This document shows, piece after piece, positions 1-12,300 of a stretch of DNA of 64,000 bases (positions within the stretch are counted from its first letter, which is position 1; every line of letters starts with the position of its first letter). Both the position numbers and the translations under genes were made by a program. The DNA lies in assembly GCA_029964075.1 (NCBI GenBank), contig CM057133.1:14780699-14844698 (forward strand). Reading direction: 5' to 3'. Below the pieces are notes generated by a model. It searched no databases. It was not told where the DNA came from and saw only the letters and a program-made list of their open reading frames with translations. The stretch is from Patiria pectinifera. Its lineage: Eukaryota; Echinodermata; Asteroidea; Valvatida; Asterinidae.

Positions 1-2618
1 TTTGTCTCATTTTCACCCAAAAAGTAAGGCTAACCCCTTGCAAATTTATTTTGTCACATTTTCACCCAAAAAGTAAGGTTAATCCCTTGCAAATTTATTT
101 TGTCTCATTTTCACCCCAAAAGTAAGGCTAACCCCTTGCAAATTTATTTTGTCTCATTTTCACCCAAAAAGTAAGGCTAACCCCTTGCAAATTTATTTTG
201 TCTCATTTTCACCCCAAAAGTAAGGCTAACCTCTTGCAAATTGATTTCGTCACATTTTCACCCAAAAAGTAAGGCTAACCCCTTGCAAATTTATTTTGTC
301 TCATTTTCACCCAAAAAGTAAGGCTAACCCCTTTCAAATTTCTTTTGTCACATTTTTACCCAACAAGTAAGGCTAACCCCTTGCAAATTTCTTTTGTCTC
401 ATTTTCACCCCAAATGTAAGGTTAACCCCTTGCAAATTTATTTTGTCACATTTTCACCCAAAATGTAAGGCTAACCCCTTGCAAATTTATATTGTCACAT
501 TTTTACCCAAAAAGTAAGGCTAACCACTTGCAAATTTATTTTGTCACATTTTCACCCAAAAAAGTAAGGCTAACCCCTTGCAGATTTATTTTGTCACATT
601 TTCACCCAAAAAGTAAGGCTAACCCTTTGCAAATTTCTTTTGTCTCATTTTCACCCAAAAAGAAAGGCTAACCCCTTGAAAATTTATTTTGTCACATTTT
701 CACCCAAAAGTAAGGTTAACCCCTTGCAAATTTATTTTGTCTCATTTTCACCCAAAAAGTAAGGCTAACCCCTTGCAAATTATATTTTGTCACATTTTCA
801 CCCAAAAAGTAAGGCTAACCACTTGCAAATTTATTTTGTCTCATTTTCACCCAAAAAGTAAGGCTAACCCCTTGCAAATTATATTTTGTCACATTTTCAC
901 CCAAAAAGTAAGGCTAACCACTTGCAAATTTATTTTGTCACATTTTCACCCAAAAAAGTAAGGCTAACCCCTTGCAAATTTATTTTGTCTCATTTTCACC
1001 CAAAAAGTAAGGCTAACCCTTTGCAAATTTCCTTTGTCCCATTTTCACCCAAAAAGAAAGGCTAACCCCTTGAAAATTTATTTTGTCACATTTTCACCCA
1101 AAAGTAAGGTTAACCCCTTGCAAATTTATTTTGTCTCATTTTCACCCAAAAAGTAAGGCTAACCCCTTGCAAATTATATTTTGTCACATTTTCACCCAAA
1201 AAGTAAGGCTAACCACTTGCAAATTTATTTTGTCTCATTTTCACCCAAAAAGTAAGGCTAACCCCTTGCAAATTTATTTTGTCACATTTTCACCCAAAAA
1301 GTAAGGCTAACCCCTTGCAAATTTATTTTGTCTCATTTTCACCCAAAAAGTAAGGCTAACCCCTTGCAAATTTATTTTGTCACATTTTCACCCAAAAAGT
1401 AAGGCTAACCCCCTTGCAAATTTATTTTGTCTCATTTTCACCCCAAAACTAAGGCTAACCCCTTGCAAATTTATTGTCACATTTTCACCCAAAAAGTAAG
1501 GCTAACCCCTTGCAAATTTATTTTGTCTCATTTTCACCCAAAAAGTAAGGCTAACCCCTTGCAAATTTATTTTGTCACATTTTCACCCAAAAAGTAAGGT
1601 TAATCCCTTGCAAATTTATTTTGTCTCATTTTCACCCCAAAAGTAAGGCTAACCCCTTGCAAATTTATTTTGTCTCATTTTCACCCAAAAAGTAAGGCTA
1701 ACCCCTTGCAAATTTATTTTGTCACATTTTCACCCAAAAAGTAAGGCTAACCTCTTGCAAATTTATTTTGTCACATTTTCACCCAAAAAGTAAGGCTAAC
1801 CCCTTGCAAATTTATTTTGTCTCATTTTCACCCAAAAAGTAAGGCTAACCCCTTGCAAATTTATTTTGTCACATTTTCACCCAAAAAGTAAGGCTAACCC
1901 CTTGCAAATTTATTTTGTCTCATTTTCACCCCAAAAGTAAGGCTAACCCCTTGCAAATTAATTTTGTCTCATTTTCACCCCAAAAGTAAGGCTTACCCCT
2001 TGCAAATTTATTTTGTCTCATTTTCACCCCAAAAGTAAGGCTAACCTCTTGCAAATTTATTTCGTCACATTTTCACCCAAAAAGTAAGGCTAACCCCTTG
2101 CAAATTTATTTTGTCTCATTTTCACCCAAAAAGTAAGGCTAACCCCTTGCAAATTTCTTTTGTCACATTTTTACCCAAAAAGTAAGGCTAACCCCTTGCA
2201 AATTTATTTTGTCTCATTTTCACCCCAAATGTAAGGTTAAACCCTTGCACATTTATTTTGTCACATTTTCACCCAAAATGTAAGGCTAACCCCTTGCAAA
2301 TTTATTTTGTGTCATTTTCACCCAAAAAGTAAGGCTAACCCCTTGCAAATTTATTTTGTCTCATTTTCACCCCAAAAAGTAAGGCTAACCCCTTGCAAAT
2401 TTTTTTTGTCACATTTTCACCCAAAATGTAAGGCTAACCCCTTGCAAATTTATTTAGTCACATTTTCACCCAAAAAAGTAAGGCTAACCTCTTGCAAATT
2501 TATTTTGTCACATTTTCACCCAAAAAGTAAGGTTAACCCCTTGCAAATTTATTTTGTCACATTTTCACCCAAAAAGTAAGGCTAACCCCTTGCAAATTTA
2601 TTTTGTCATATTTTCACT
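1..2618. repeat. 49-bp satellite array, truncated by the left edge
   Basis: About 53 head-to-tail copies of a 49-bp unit containing TTTTCACCCAAAAAGTAAGG and CTAACCCCTTGCAAATT. Units vary mainly at GTCTCAT versus GTCACAT, at the A-run length and by single substitutions. Longer blocks recur: the variant order around 640-880 is repeated about 394 bp later (about 1034-1275), which suggests a higher-order repeat of about eight units. Open frames here only reflect that 49 is not a multiple of 3 and are not genes. The array decays at about 2618 into unique sequence. Confidence 0.97.
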
Positions 2619-4370
2619 TCCTTTGATGGTCGGCCAACCATCACTTTAAAAAATTCCATTTTTCTTGAAAATGACAGTACACCAGGTGCCATGATTTCAC
2701 AGGATGCTTGAGACTATTATTCACTTCAAGTGCATTATTTCATAAATAATTTGGTAGTTTTGTTTTTTGATGTTTGAGAATGTTGTATAGTACCTTTATC
2801 TTGAATACATATTCATTTTATTTGTGAATTCTAATGAATCTTTTAATGCGATATTCATGGTTGGTTTATGGATGGCAAACTTTTTGCATTATTTATGTTC
2901 CAAGCCTAACAGACAGACTGCATAAATTGAAATACTAGGATGTAATCTGCTACTGTATTTCCTCACAGCTAAGGGGGAGGGGGGGTAAATCAGAAGGTTA
3001 ACTTCACATATAACTCAGAGGAGAGGGTTGCATGATCTAAATCTAACAATTTTAAATCTCTAGTTCAAAATCAATTAAAATCACCGATACAAATTGAATT
3101 TGAACAACAATTTAAACTCATGTTAACATAAACTCAAAAAATGGTGTGTATATATCAAATTGTTCATCAAAACCAATTCTTAAAAAAAAAAAACTATTCA
3201 ATTTAAACAATTTCAGATGCCCTTGATTTATATAATGCACATGCATTAATCAAATTACGTACTTGGTAAAATATTGATTAAAATAAATTCTAAAAACAAC
3301 TCATCAAACAAGAGACAATACATGATTTACCGTATAGCAACTTTCCTCAGCAGCCAGAATGCCCAACCGAACTTTAAGCAAAATATTATATTTCGTTAAA
3401 CACCAATAACATTAAACATGGGAGGTCGACTCCAAATGAATTTTTAAAGATGCCCCCCCCCAAAAAAAAATTTAAAAAAAATCACCATCATTTTGTAACA
3501 TACGTACATTGTACAGAAAAGTACTTGACAAAGCATTACACAGTTACATTTCATGCTTGACCTCCTTAAGACACAAAGTGCAAAGGACAAGACAACTATG
3601 AGTGTTTGAAAAAAAAATAGCACCAAGGTGTTGGAATGCCCGGTAGTGGAATTTTGAAGAAAAAATCTGATTTTTTTTTTTAAATTGTGTTCTCAGTGTC
3701 AGATCAATAAAACTAACCTGTAGTTAAAAGAAAATTGTCAAAGACACTGTGACGAACCTCTCATTCGAATTGGTTAGGGCAAATTTCATGGAGTGCGTAA
3801 CACAAAATTGTTTAGCACTGAAGCACTTTGCTGAGTAGAAACAGGTCATGAGTCATACTGTCGTTGGCTGCGGTCCATTCTGGGCACACCAACATGTTTA
3901 CATTCCTAGCTAGGCCCATACTAATAATAAACCCCAAACAGAATGATTATCTTCGAAAAAATACTGTAAAAATAGCGGCTTGCACTAATGTGCTAAACCC
4001 AAATGGAATGATATCTTCAAAAACAAAACTGTTGTTAATAAAGCAGCGCCCTCTATGCCGCTCCTACAAGTATCACTAAAAGGATAATATAGCTTTTTAC
4101 ATTCTCAAGAGAGTTAGCTGTGGCACGAAGTGAAATTCTGTCAGCAACAAATGAACTTTACTCGTACTTTGGGTGTACCAAATGGAGAATTTCGGCCCCA
4201 ACAAAATCAATTCGTTCATTGTGTGCATCGTGCCATTCTTGGAAAACATAGCTAACGACACAGGAAGACTGTATACCTTTGTTGCTGATTTGCTAACATT
4301 GGTGGCAAAATAGTGCCAGGAGAAATGTCTTGCTTACCAGCACCAAGAAACTGAGCCTGAGCCATAATTT
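2619..4370. other. AT-rich 3' flank of PGM3, no gene seen
   Basis: Between the satellite and the first MITE I see no recognisable exon. About 2622-2710 (GGTCGGCCAACCATC followed by a TTCTTGAAAATGAC stretch) is similar, in inverted orientation, to 36150-36270 inside PGM3 intron 1, so it is probably a dispersed repeat fragment. The remainder is AT-rich with homopolymer runs. Confidence 0.5.
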
Positions 4371-4723
4371 GGGCGATTCACAATGCAGTGCGCCACCAAG
4401 AGTTTGCCACGGAGAGTTCATTTTTCCCAGTGCATTGTGGGAGATGGTCAACAAATTCGCAGTGCGGGACATTTGAAATTGTTAGTTTTTCTGGTCAGTG
4501 GTTTCGCAAGCGTATGATTCGAGGATCTGTTTGCCCATTTCCTTCCTTGTTATCAATATGGCCTTTCTGTAAGGCGGCAGAACGCTATGCCCCAATCTAT
4601 GACATATAAGCTCAAGTTGTCTACCGACACTCATTCAAATGGGCCATGTTTTGTCGACCGTAAACTTGAAAAATGGACTCTCCGTGGCAAACTCTTGGTG
4701 GCGCACTGCATTGTGAATTGCCC
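4371..4723. mobile_element. MITE with about 45-bp terminal inverted repeats
   Basis: The left end GGGCGATTCACAATGCAGTG is matched in reverse complement at the right end (about 4678-4723), including the inner block around GCCACCAAGAGTTTGCCACG. The 353-bp interior has no conserved coding sequence; a 73-aa open frame covers it by chance. This is a non-autonomous DNA transposon whose superfamily I cannot assign. Confidence 0.8.
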
Positions 4724-5323
4724 GAATTGGTTATAAATAAACAAATCACAAAACTACTTCGCATCCCTTCACCAGGAATGTATTACCCGTTGGATGACAA
4801 TAATGGTTAAAGATGCAATATAAACGTGTTACACAACTCGCATCCCGCATCTAGGAGACTCTCAAATGTATGTGAAATTAAAGTACGTCTTAAAAATACA
4901 GTACTGAAAAGGTTATCACTATTTATATCACGCTTCCAGATCAAAAAAAAAATCAGCGTATTGTATGCTTTGGTAAAAAGTCCGCGGATGACTGCAATAT
5001 TATGTCAGTAAGAACGACCGGATGAGGTCAACATTATTGATGTCCTCATCCTGGCAATTTAACAACTTTCGCTGGTTCCCACACAGTCAAGAGCGTGGAA
5101 ACTCACAGTTGTCAATCAGTCAACAGAGCATAGCGTTGTACTATCACACACAGACGCAGCGCAGCGCGAGGGTATACGCGCAGTTTTGTCAACAACCGCA
5201 ATGGCAGCTTTGAGCGGCGCAAATTTTGCTTCGGTAAGCGAAAAATATTCGACGAAATTTGAGAAATAAAGACAGTGTCCTGAAATGTACTTCTTGCGGA
5301 TCAAGTCAGCCTGATATGAATAA

Positions 5324-5419
5324 TAATATTGGATGGCTTTTTTTCGGGTGATACAAGAATATATTGCCCTAGCTGTAACAATATATTCTTGTATTCCCCT
5401 CAAAACCATCCAATATTAT
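5324..5419. mobile_element. Small hairpin element
   Basis: A 96-bp imperfect palindrome. AATATTGGATGG at the left pairs with CCATCCAATATT at the right, and ATACAAGAATATATTG pairs with CAATATATTCTTGTAT inside. It is probably a miniature foldback element. Confidence 0.7.
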
Positions 5420-5769
5420 ATAAATCTGTAAAGTTAAAGATGTGATGGTTCGCTTGAAAAGAAACTGACGTGACCGCGATTAGAAGCCATTCATGACTTG
5501 GTGCCACAACTCATGCACTAGTCTTTTTCCAAGACTGGACTTGGTTATTGTTCCTCTAATGCAGCTATTCCCTCACAAGAGTGGTCAAGCCGTCGCGGTG
5601 GTAGACGGTGCTATCAACATGAATCCAATCCAGTCTTTCTGAACTTTGGCACTTGGATGCGAGAACTTGTGAGCATACATCAAGTGCGCTATACTCAAGC
5701 TAATGCGGTAGCATGAAGTAGGCTGGTGTCAAAGTTCCCATTTTGTTGATAGCCCCCGTTACCATTGTG

Positions 5770-6010
5770 GGGCCAATTCCATTGTGCTGCTAAGCACAAA
5801 AATTTGCTAAGCACAAAAAAAAGTCTGGTTTATAAAAGCAGGTTATCAGCCAAAACTCCATGTGATTTTCATGCTAAGCAAACAACAGCTGAATACTGAT
5901 CACGAGCAATATACATCACGTGGAGTTTTGGCTGGTTACCTGCTTTTATAAGCCAGACTATTTTTGTGCTTAGCAAATTTTTGTGCTAAGCAGTGCCGTG
6001 AAATTGGGCC
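5770..6010. mobile_element. MITE with GGGCCAATT ends
   Basis: An inverted repeat about 240 bp long. GGCCAATTCC with TGCTAAGCACAAAAATTTGC at the left pairs with GCAAATTTTTGTGCTTAGCA and AAATTGGGCC at the right, and GCCAAAACTCCA pairs with TGGAGTTTTGGC. The flanks CATTGTGG and CATGGTGG may be an 8-bp target duplication with one mismatch. The ends resemble the MITE at 61682-61947. Confidence 0.8.
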
Positions 6011-6284
6011 ATGGTGGCTTGGCTGCCCTTCTCAGGGAAAAATGCATGAGTTGAAACCAAATCAAATTCCAGTCTAGGTTCAAGACTAGCACAGGCCGCA
6101 TGTGTGCATTTTATGCTCTTTTGACCGACTGGGTTTCAAAAATGCGCGCATTAAATTTGCGAGATGACCAAAAAGAGGTAATACCTCCGTAATGACTTTC
6201 AATAGCGGCTGCAGAATTGGTCTACAGTGTTTACCCTGGTGTGCCTCTGGCCTGATACAGGTAGTACGGTCGGGGTGACATCTG

Positions 6285-6380
6285 CTAACTTGAGCTGGGC
6301 TGGGCTGGTGGGTCTCCGACCCCATCGGCAAGGTGGTAAACTTTGGTGGCAACTTCGTAGGCAAGGGAGTCCGCAGCAGC
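6285..6380 (-). CDS. PGM3: PGM3 coding exon 18 and stop
   Basis: Encodes [20 protein letters not shown] and [10 protein letters not shown], then TAG at 6285-6287. It matches the ESADHLAHEV..AVFQLAGG tail of PGM3. The acceptor is GGCTTCAG. I could not choose a polyadenylation signal downstream. Confidence 0.93.
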   Translation of the reverse strand, partial: AAADSLAYEVATKVYHLADGVGDPPAQPSSS

Positions 6381-9300
6381 CTGAAGCCAATAAAGACATT
6401 AAATTAAAAAACAAAAAACGACACGAGAAAATTAATTTCCAAACATGCCAAAAGTGATGACTCCTGTTCATTTTAAGAGGGTCCTCCCAATCACAATATC
6501 AATACCATCAGGCCATGTACTTCAATTCAGTCATAAATGTGACATGCACACGGGAATATTGTAGAGTTATAATCTTTAGCACCGTCAGATTTTCTTATTC
6601 TTTTTTTTTTTTTTTAGTTTTCAATAATGTAGTCATCTTGCTACAGCAGAACACCAATATGGCCTGTGATGAATAATTAACCTTATGCAAGCAGCAGCAT
6701 CTACAGCAAAAATTTAAGGAGCAGCACAAAAGACAAAACTATTATTTTTTTTTCACTGTGGGTTCCACAAAGATTAGAAATACATTCCCAGCAGTGTAGA
6801 AGTTGAAAAGAACTACCGCTGGATAAGGACACTCAATCAGGATGTGTTGTATTGCAGTATTCCTACTTTTTACTTATTTTTTTTGTTTACCTTGAGCGTA
6901 CGTTTCTTACTTTTTTCTTGCAATTCCTATTTTTTTCTACTTTTCCAACTATTTTGGCCCACAAGTTTGAAAAATTAAATCTCATTGGATTTTTTTCATA
7001 AACAGTGTTAGTGTTATATTGTCATATATGTAAATCACACAATGGAGGGCTTGGGCGCAGGAGTACTGCAACTGTACTTCCAAGAGCTTAGTTGAGGATG
7101 GAGCACAAGTGTTGTGAGTACATGACATGTCAAATGAGGCTTATGATGCTGTGGACAAGGGTGAGTATCAACGAGAACTACTACTGAAAGACAACAAAAG
7201 TCCTTTTGGTACTCATGGCCGGTCTGAACACCCCTCTATGGTTCACATACAGAACACACAGTCATGCTTCGTTCTCACCTGGGTATCGGCTTCGGCGTAG
7301 ACTCTGACGATATCCTCTGTTCCGGAGGGTCTGTTTGATTACGACAAAATCAGAGAAAGAGAGAGAGTTCACATCTGCAACATAATTCCCCTCCGTGATC
7401 TGAGACGTTTGCATCCGAAAGATACATGTACGTCTACAAAGTTGCTTAGCAATCTGTATCCGTTAAACACAATTCCATAGTTTCGCATCATGTACGCATA
7501 CGCGTAAGCTAAGTTATCGGAACCGTTACCAATAAAAAGCAGTCATCCAAAATGGCGGCCTCCAATGAAAGCCTCGTATCTGTGGCTAGCCCTTCTTTGA
7601 AACGCAGACAAATGGCACATTATATGTTCAGCAATTCATCCTCTTTGAATTGAATCATTTATTAAATAACTTATTAGAAAAGAGGGCGACAATCGAAAAA
7701 TTTACTATGCGTTTCACACCGACGCTTTGCGTGTGATGTATCCATGTCATGCACACGCATAGCTGGATAACGAGTTGCGTATGACATCACAAGACCACAC
7801 AAACTGATGACCTATCCCACGCATCAACCATATCTGTAAGCTTTGGAAAAACTCTGGATACCTAATAATACTTTTTTGGGGAGTTGTTCACCCACCACGC
7901 TATGGGCTCCTTAAACAAGTACACCCTCAGCAGTGACCAAGAGATTCCTATGCGAACTCATTCAACACCACATTTTACTATGGAACAAGAACTTAATTGT
8001 TTTTGCCTGACAGTCCTGAATCCTCCAGGTTTCATATCGTTTTTCACACACCAAAGGGAATTAGGGTTGTTTATACACTGGTGAACCCAATGCTTGCACT
8101 AGATTTCACAGACACTTACAAAAAACCCCACAAACAAACAAACAAACAAACCCCAAAAACCTGACGCTAAATAAATAAGACTTAACTTTTGCTTTCCACA
8201 TAAAAGCGAGACCATACATTTCATAACAACTTTACAAACTATACAACTGTGTCTCATTCGTTTTCACAAAATAACAAATTAATCCCTAAATTCATGAGTG
8301 TAAGGGTAAAAATTGACTCTTATCAACAAATAATGAAGTTATTCTGAGGTTTTTGTTTTTTATTACCTGACAAATGATCGAGCATTGTTGTACTTGCTGA
8401 TGATACCGTCAATGGCTTCTTGGAGGCCTGCTGGGGTTGTTGCACATCGCTCGGCATTGGTAGTCTGGATCACCCTACGATCCTTCACCTAAAACAGGGG
8501 GAAAAAATGTAACATCAGCAAAAGACTTGGACTCCGACTTGACAATCATGATTCGGACTTGACTCTATAGACTTGTGACTCGTGAGCCATATGTCTTTTT
8601 TCATCAAAAATTAAATTCAAAACACAATTCCACGTTTATTTTGTGAAAGTTAGGTTAAAGCAACGCTAACAAAGCAACGCTGAAGAACTTGGACTCGGAC
8701 TCAAATCCAAGGACTTGTGACTCGGACTCGAACCAGATGACTCGAGACGGTTCATATTGGGAGAAGCCGGTTCATACTCGGAGAAGCCGGTTCATACTGG
8801 GAGAAACCGGTTCATAATGGCAAAAGTTCTCTGTTGCCAACTTCTTACTGCCGTTGTAGTCAAGCCCAACACGAGCCTGGCCACAAAGTAAATCAGTACA
8901 TGTCCTTTCACATGTCCATTTCTCAAGTAATAGGGAATAACCAATCACAAGGAATGCATTTGCTACTGTTCACTTGAATAGCTTGTGACTTGACCTAGGA
9001 CCAGATGATTTTTGAGGACTTCTGTTGGACCCGACTTCAGCACTGCCTCTTACCTTGACTTTGAGTTGTCTGTTTGGCAGGTCAGTGTACGCTGCGTTCC
9101 AGTCAGTCATTGTCCAGCCCTTGGCATGTAGGATACACTCCACAACCAGCATGTCAGATATAGCGTCACCGACAGTCTGAAAAAAAAATAATACCATTCC
9201 AAAGTTTTCTCTACTATTACAAATACAACATATACCATCACAATGCGGCTACATGCGCTATTAGGGTCTGCTGTTGAAAATTAGGTCATGGTGGCCAGTG

Positions 9301-12300
9301 GCTGCCTGTTCAAAGAGGCCAGTTTTCCCCATTCCCCTACGTGGCCACTAAAGGGCGGCGCGGGATTGCATCAGCTGTCGAAAACATCTATTCATTAGTG
9401 CGTTTTTACCGGTTGCTATGTGTTGCCATTCAGCACTCCATACACAGAGAACCATTCAGTGTTATGAACTAAAGTTCCTGAATTCTGCGCTAACCTATAT
9501 GCATATTTCATATTTCACTGCATTTGTCTTGTGTGAACTTTTGGGCAAGTTCTGGCGATGACCATTAGTCGACTAGTGGTTGATTCATGACGCATCGTAC
9601 GCCTGCGCGCTCACAGCAACGTAATTTGATTGCAAACTATGTCATGGTGGCCAGTGGCTACCTGTTCATCAAGGCCACTTTTCTCCATTTCCCTACGTGG
9701 CCACTAAAGGGCAGTGCAGGATTGCATCAGCCATCGAAAACATCTATTCATTAGCATGTGCGTTTTTACCGGTTGCTATGTGTTGCCATTTAGTACTCCA
9801 TACACAGAGAACCATTTGGTGTTATGAACTAAAGTTTCTGAATGTCTGCGCTAACCTATATGCATATTTCATATTTCACTGCATTTGTCTTGTGTGCACT
9901 TTCGGCCAAGTTCTGGCGAGGACCATTAGTCGACTAGTGGTTGATTCATGACGCATCGTACGCCTGCGCGCTCACAGCAAAGTGCGAACGCTTCTAGTCA
10001 AACATTGGTCAAAACGTCATCATGAAACATCGTGGTCCTGGCTCCCTGCTGCTCTTTATCATGCGCGTGGCTATTGGTCACCAGTGATGGAACCGTGCCC
10101 ATGCTCCGGTTCCAAATAGTCGACTAGAGTAGTCCAACCATCCTTCAAGTTTGTCAAACTATGGTTAGGCCAAAAAAAAAAGTCTCCGGTTTCTGGTATG
10201 GAGCTTGCCCTAAAAGTGGTGCGGCGATGCGGCATTTTTTACTTTTTTATTTTTTTTTCTTCAAATGTTGACTGATGACTGCAAATGGTGCCCGACTAAA
10301 CTTAGTGCAACATGTATGGGAGCCAAGAGAAGCCACACAAAGCTTATACTCGATCGTAACCCAATCTAGAAACATGTTAAAATTGTGCAGCAGCAGGATT
10401 CCAGTCAAACCAGTGAGTTTGGCGGTTTTGAGAAATCATCTTACATTGAAAAAATTTTATTTTGCTGACGTGCATGGCTACGGCGAGGCGCCCAGACCAG
10501 AAACCGGAACCTTTTTTTTTTGCCTTTTTTTTTAACTGTAGTTCACGCCGGAACTTGCTCCAAGTTGATACCTACCTTAAAGTTATTCAAATTTTAAGTC
10601 CCCCCCAAAAAAACTTTAGAAAATTTGTCTCTTTCTAAAATAATGATCTCCTATTTTGTGACTGGTAGGCACCCTAATCCATTACCTCATTGATGAGATC
10701 TTGAAGATACTTCAGTGTGGTTGCCGCTTGCCTCTGATCAGATGATAGCCTTCACAAAAAACAAAAACATAAACACAATCTTTAATCCAGCAATAATCAA
10801 ACGCAAGAATATTTTTCACTAGAAAATGTACCTACAAATCAAGTCTGCAAAAGAGTATGCTCATTCAAAGTTAAGACACAAAGTCAAAAAATCATGAATA
10901 ATTCAAATCAAGTCTGGAAACAAAGAAACTATGTAATCTACAGGAATAGTGTTTTCTAGCAACTGAGATACTAATAAATAACAAATAATGAAAGTTGGTG
11001 AATGTGATGGTAAGAATAATTTCATGAGGTGACACATGGAATGTTGCATTCCACGAGGCGATGCCGAATGGAATTAAACATTCCATCTGTCACCGAATGA
11101 AGTTACTCTCTACATTCATTATTTGTCATACGAGTGGTTACTATTTACCGTGGAATAAAACTTAGCTTTTTGCGGTGCAGCCAGGCTGCGGGTTGTGCCG
11201 AATTATTCAATGATAAACGTCTAAATTTGCGAGATAATAACACTGTTCATACACCGCACTATGAAGAGAAATTCTTTTGGGATCTTTATTTCCATTTACC
11301 TTTCATCCTGGCTGGCTGAGTTGATTTTCTCGGTTGCTAAGGCACTGAATAATACCTGCAAGTTCATTGGTTGAATAAACAAATGGATTATAAACCAAGA
11401 AATGGTATACAGATAGCGTCAGTTGATTGTAGATATTATACGTTACAAGTAGGATTTGGCAATTAACAGAATTCATTTGCATAACTTCATAGGGCAACAA
11501 TACCAATTGGAAAATAATATTTTGTTTTAAATACAGTTGAACTTTACGATTGCAATTTCATATGCCGTTTTTAATGCACAGTGAGAAAAACAACTTTGAT
11601 GCAATTTTGACGAGACAATAAAATCAAAATTAAAATTTTAAATCTTACAAAAAAATTGCTTTAATCCATAAGCACCTGTACTACACTTTACATTGTATTA
11701 TATTTGTACTACATTGTATTACATTGTGTTTACTCACTGAAGAATCAATAAAACCATAAAGAACTAGGGCGGTTTCAGGCGCTACATTGACTACGGGGTT
11801 ATCTCTTATGATTGGGAGTAGGTCCTGTATTTTTCAACCAAAAACTGACAACAAATTATCAAACTCTTTGGTGCTTTAAATAGTCAAGAACAATTAAGTT
11901 CGGAACAATTACGGAAATCGGAGCGTTAATTAACGCACTGTGGAAACAAATGTACAGTTGTATTGAGCCAAAAAAGGGCTTTGAATTTTGAAGCATACCG
12001 TTCCGTGTCCGTTGGCTTCAAAGTAGACCCCTACATCAAAATCCTGCGCTCTGTGGTGTAGATGCTTGACTCCAGTACAGGCACAAGCTACAGGCACTTT
12101 CTGCATGTAAAGAAATTATACACGTCAAGTTTGTGATTCAATGTTGTAGCGGGATTCGAACCAGTGCTCTACCAACGGAACCATTGGTCTGTGTTCATGT
12201 GACAGTCTCCAAGATATGCCAACAAGTGGTATTATACAACACCTGAGTAAATCCCCGTCATCTGATTCGTGGATCGTTGATCACATGCCACTGAATTATT

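Noticed and set aside
689-2579. Open frames of 73-90 codons in the satellite
   Set aside because: They are translations of the 49-bp repeat and persist only because the unit lacks stops in some frames; there is no non-repeat protein.
1-2618. CRISPR-like array
   Set aside because: Units are contiguous 49-mers with no unique spacers, and the genome is clearly animal.
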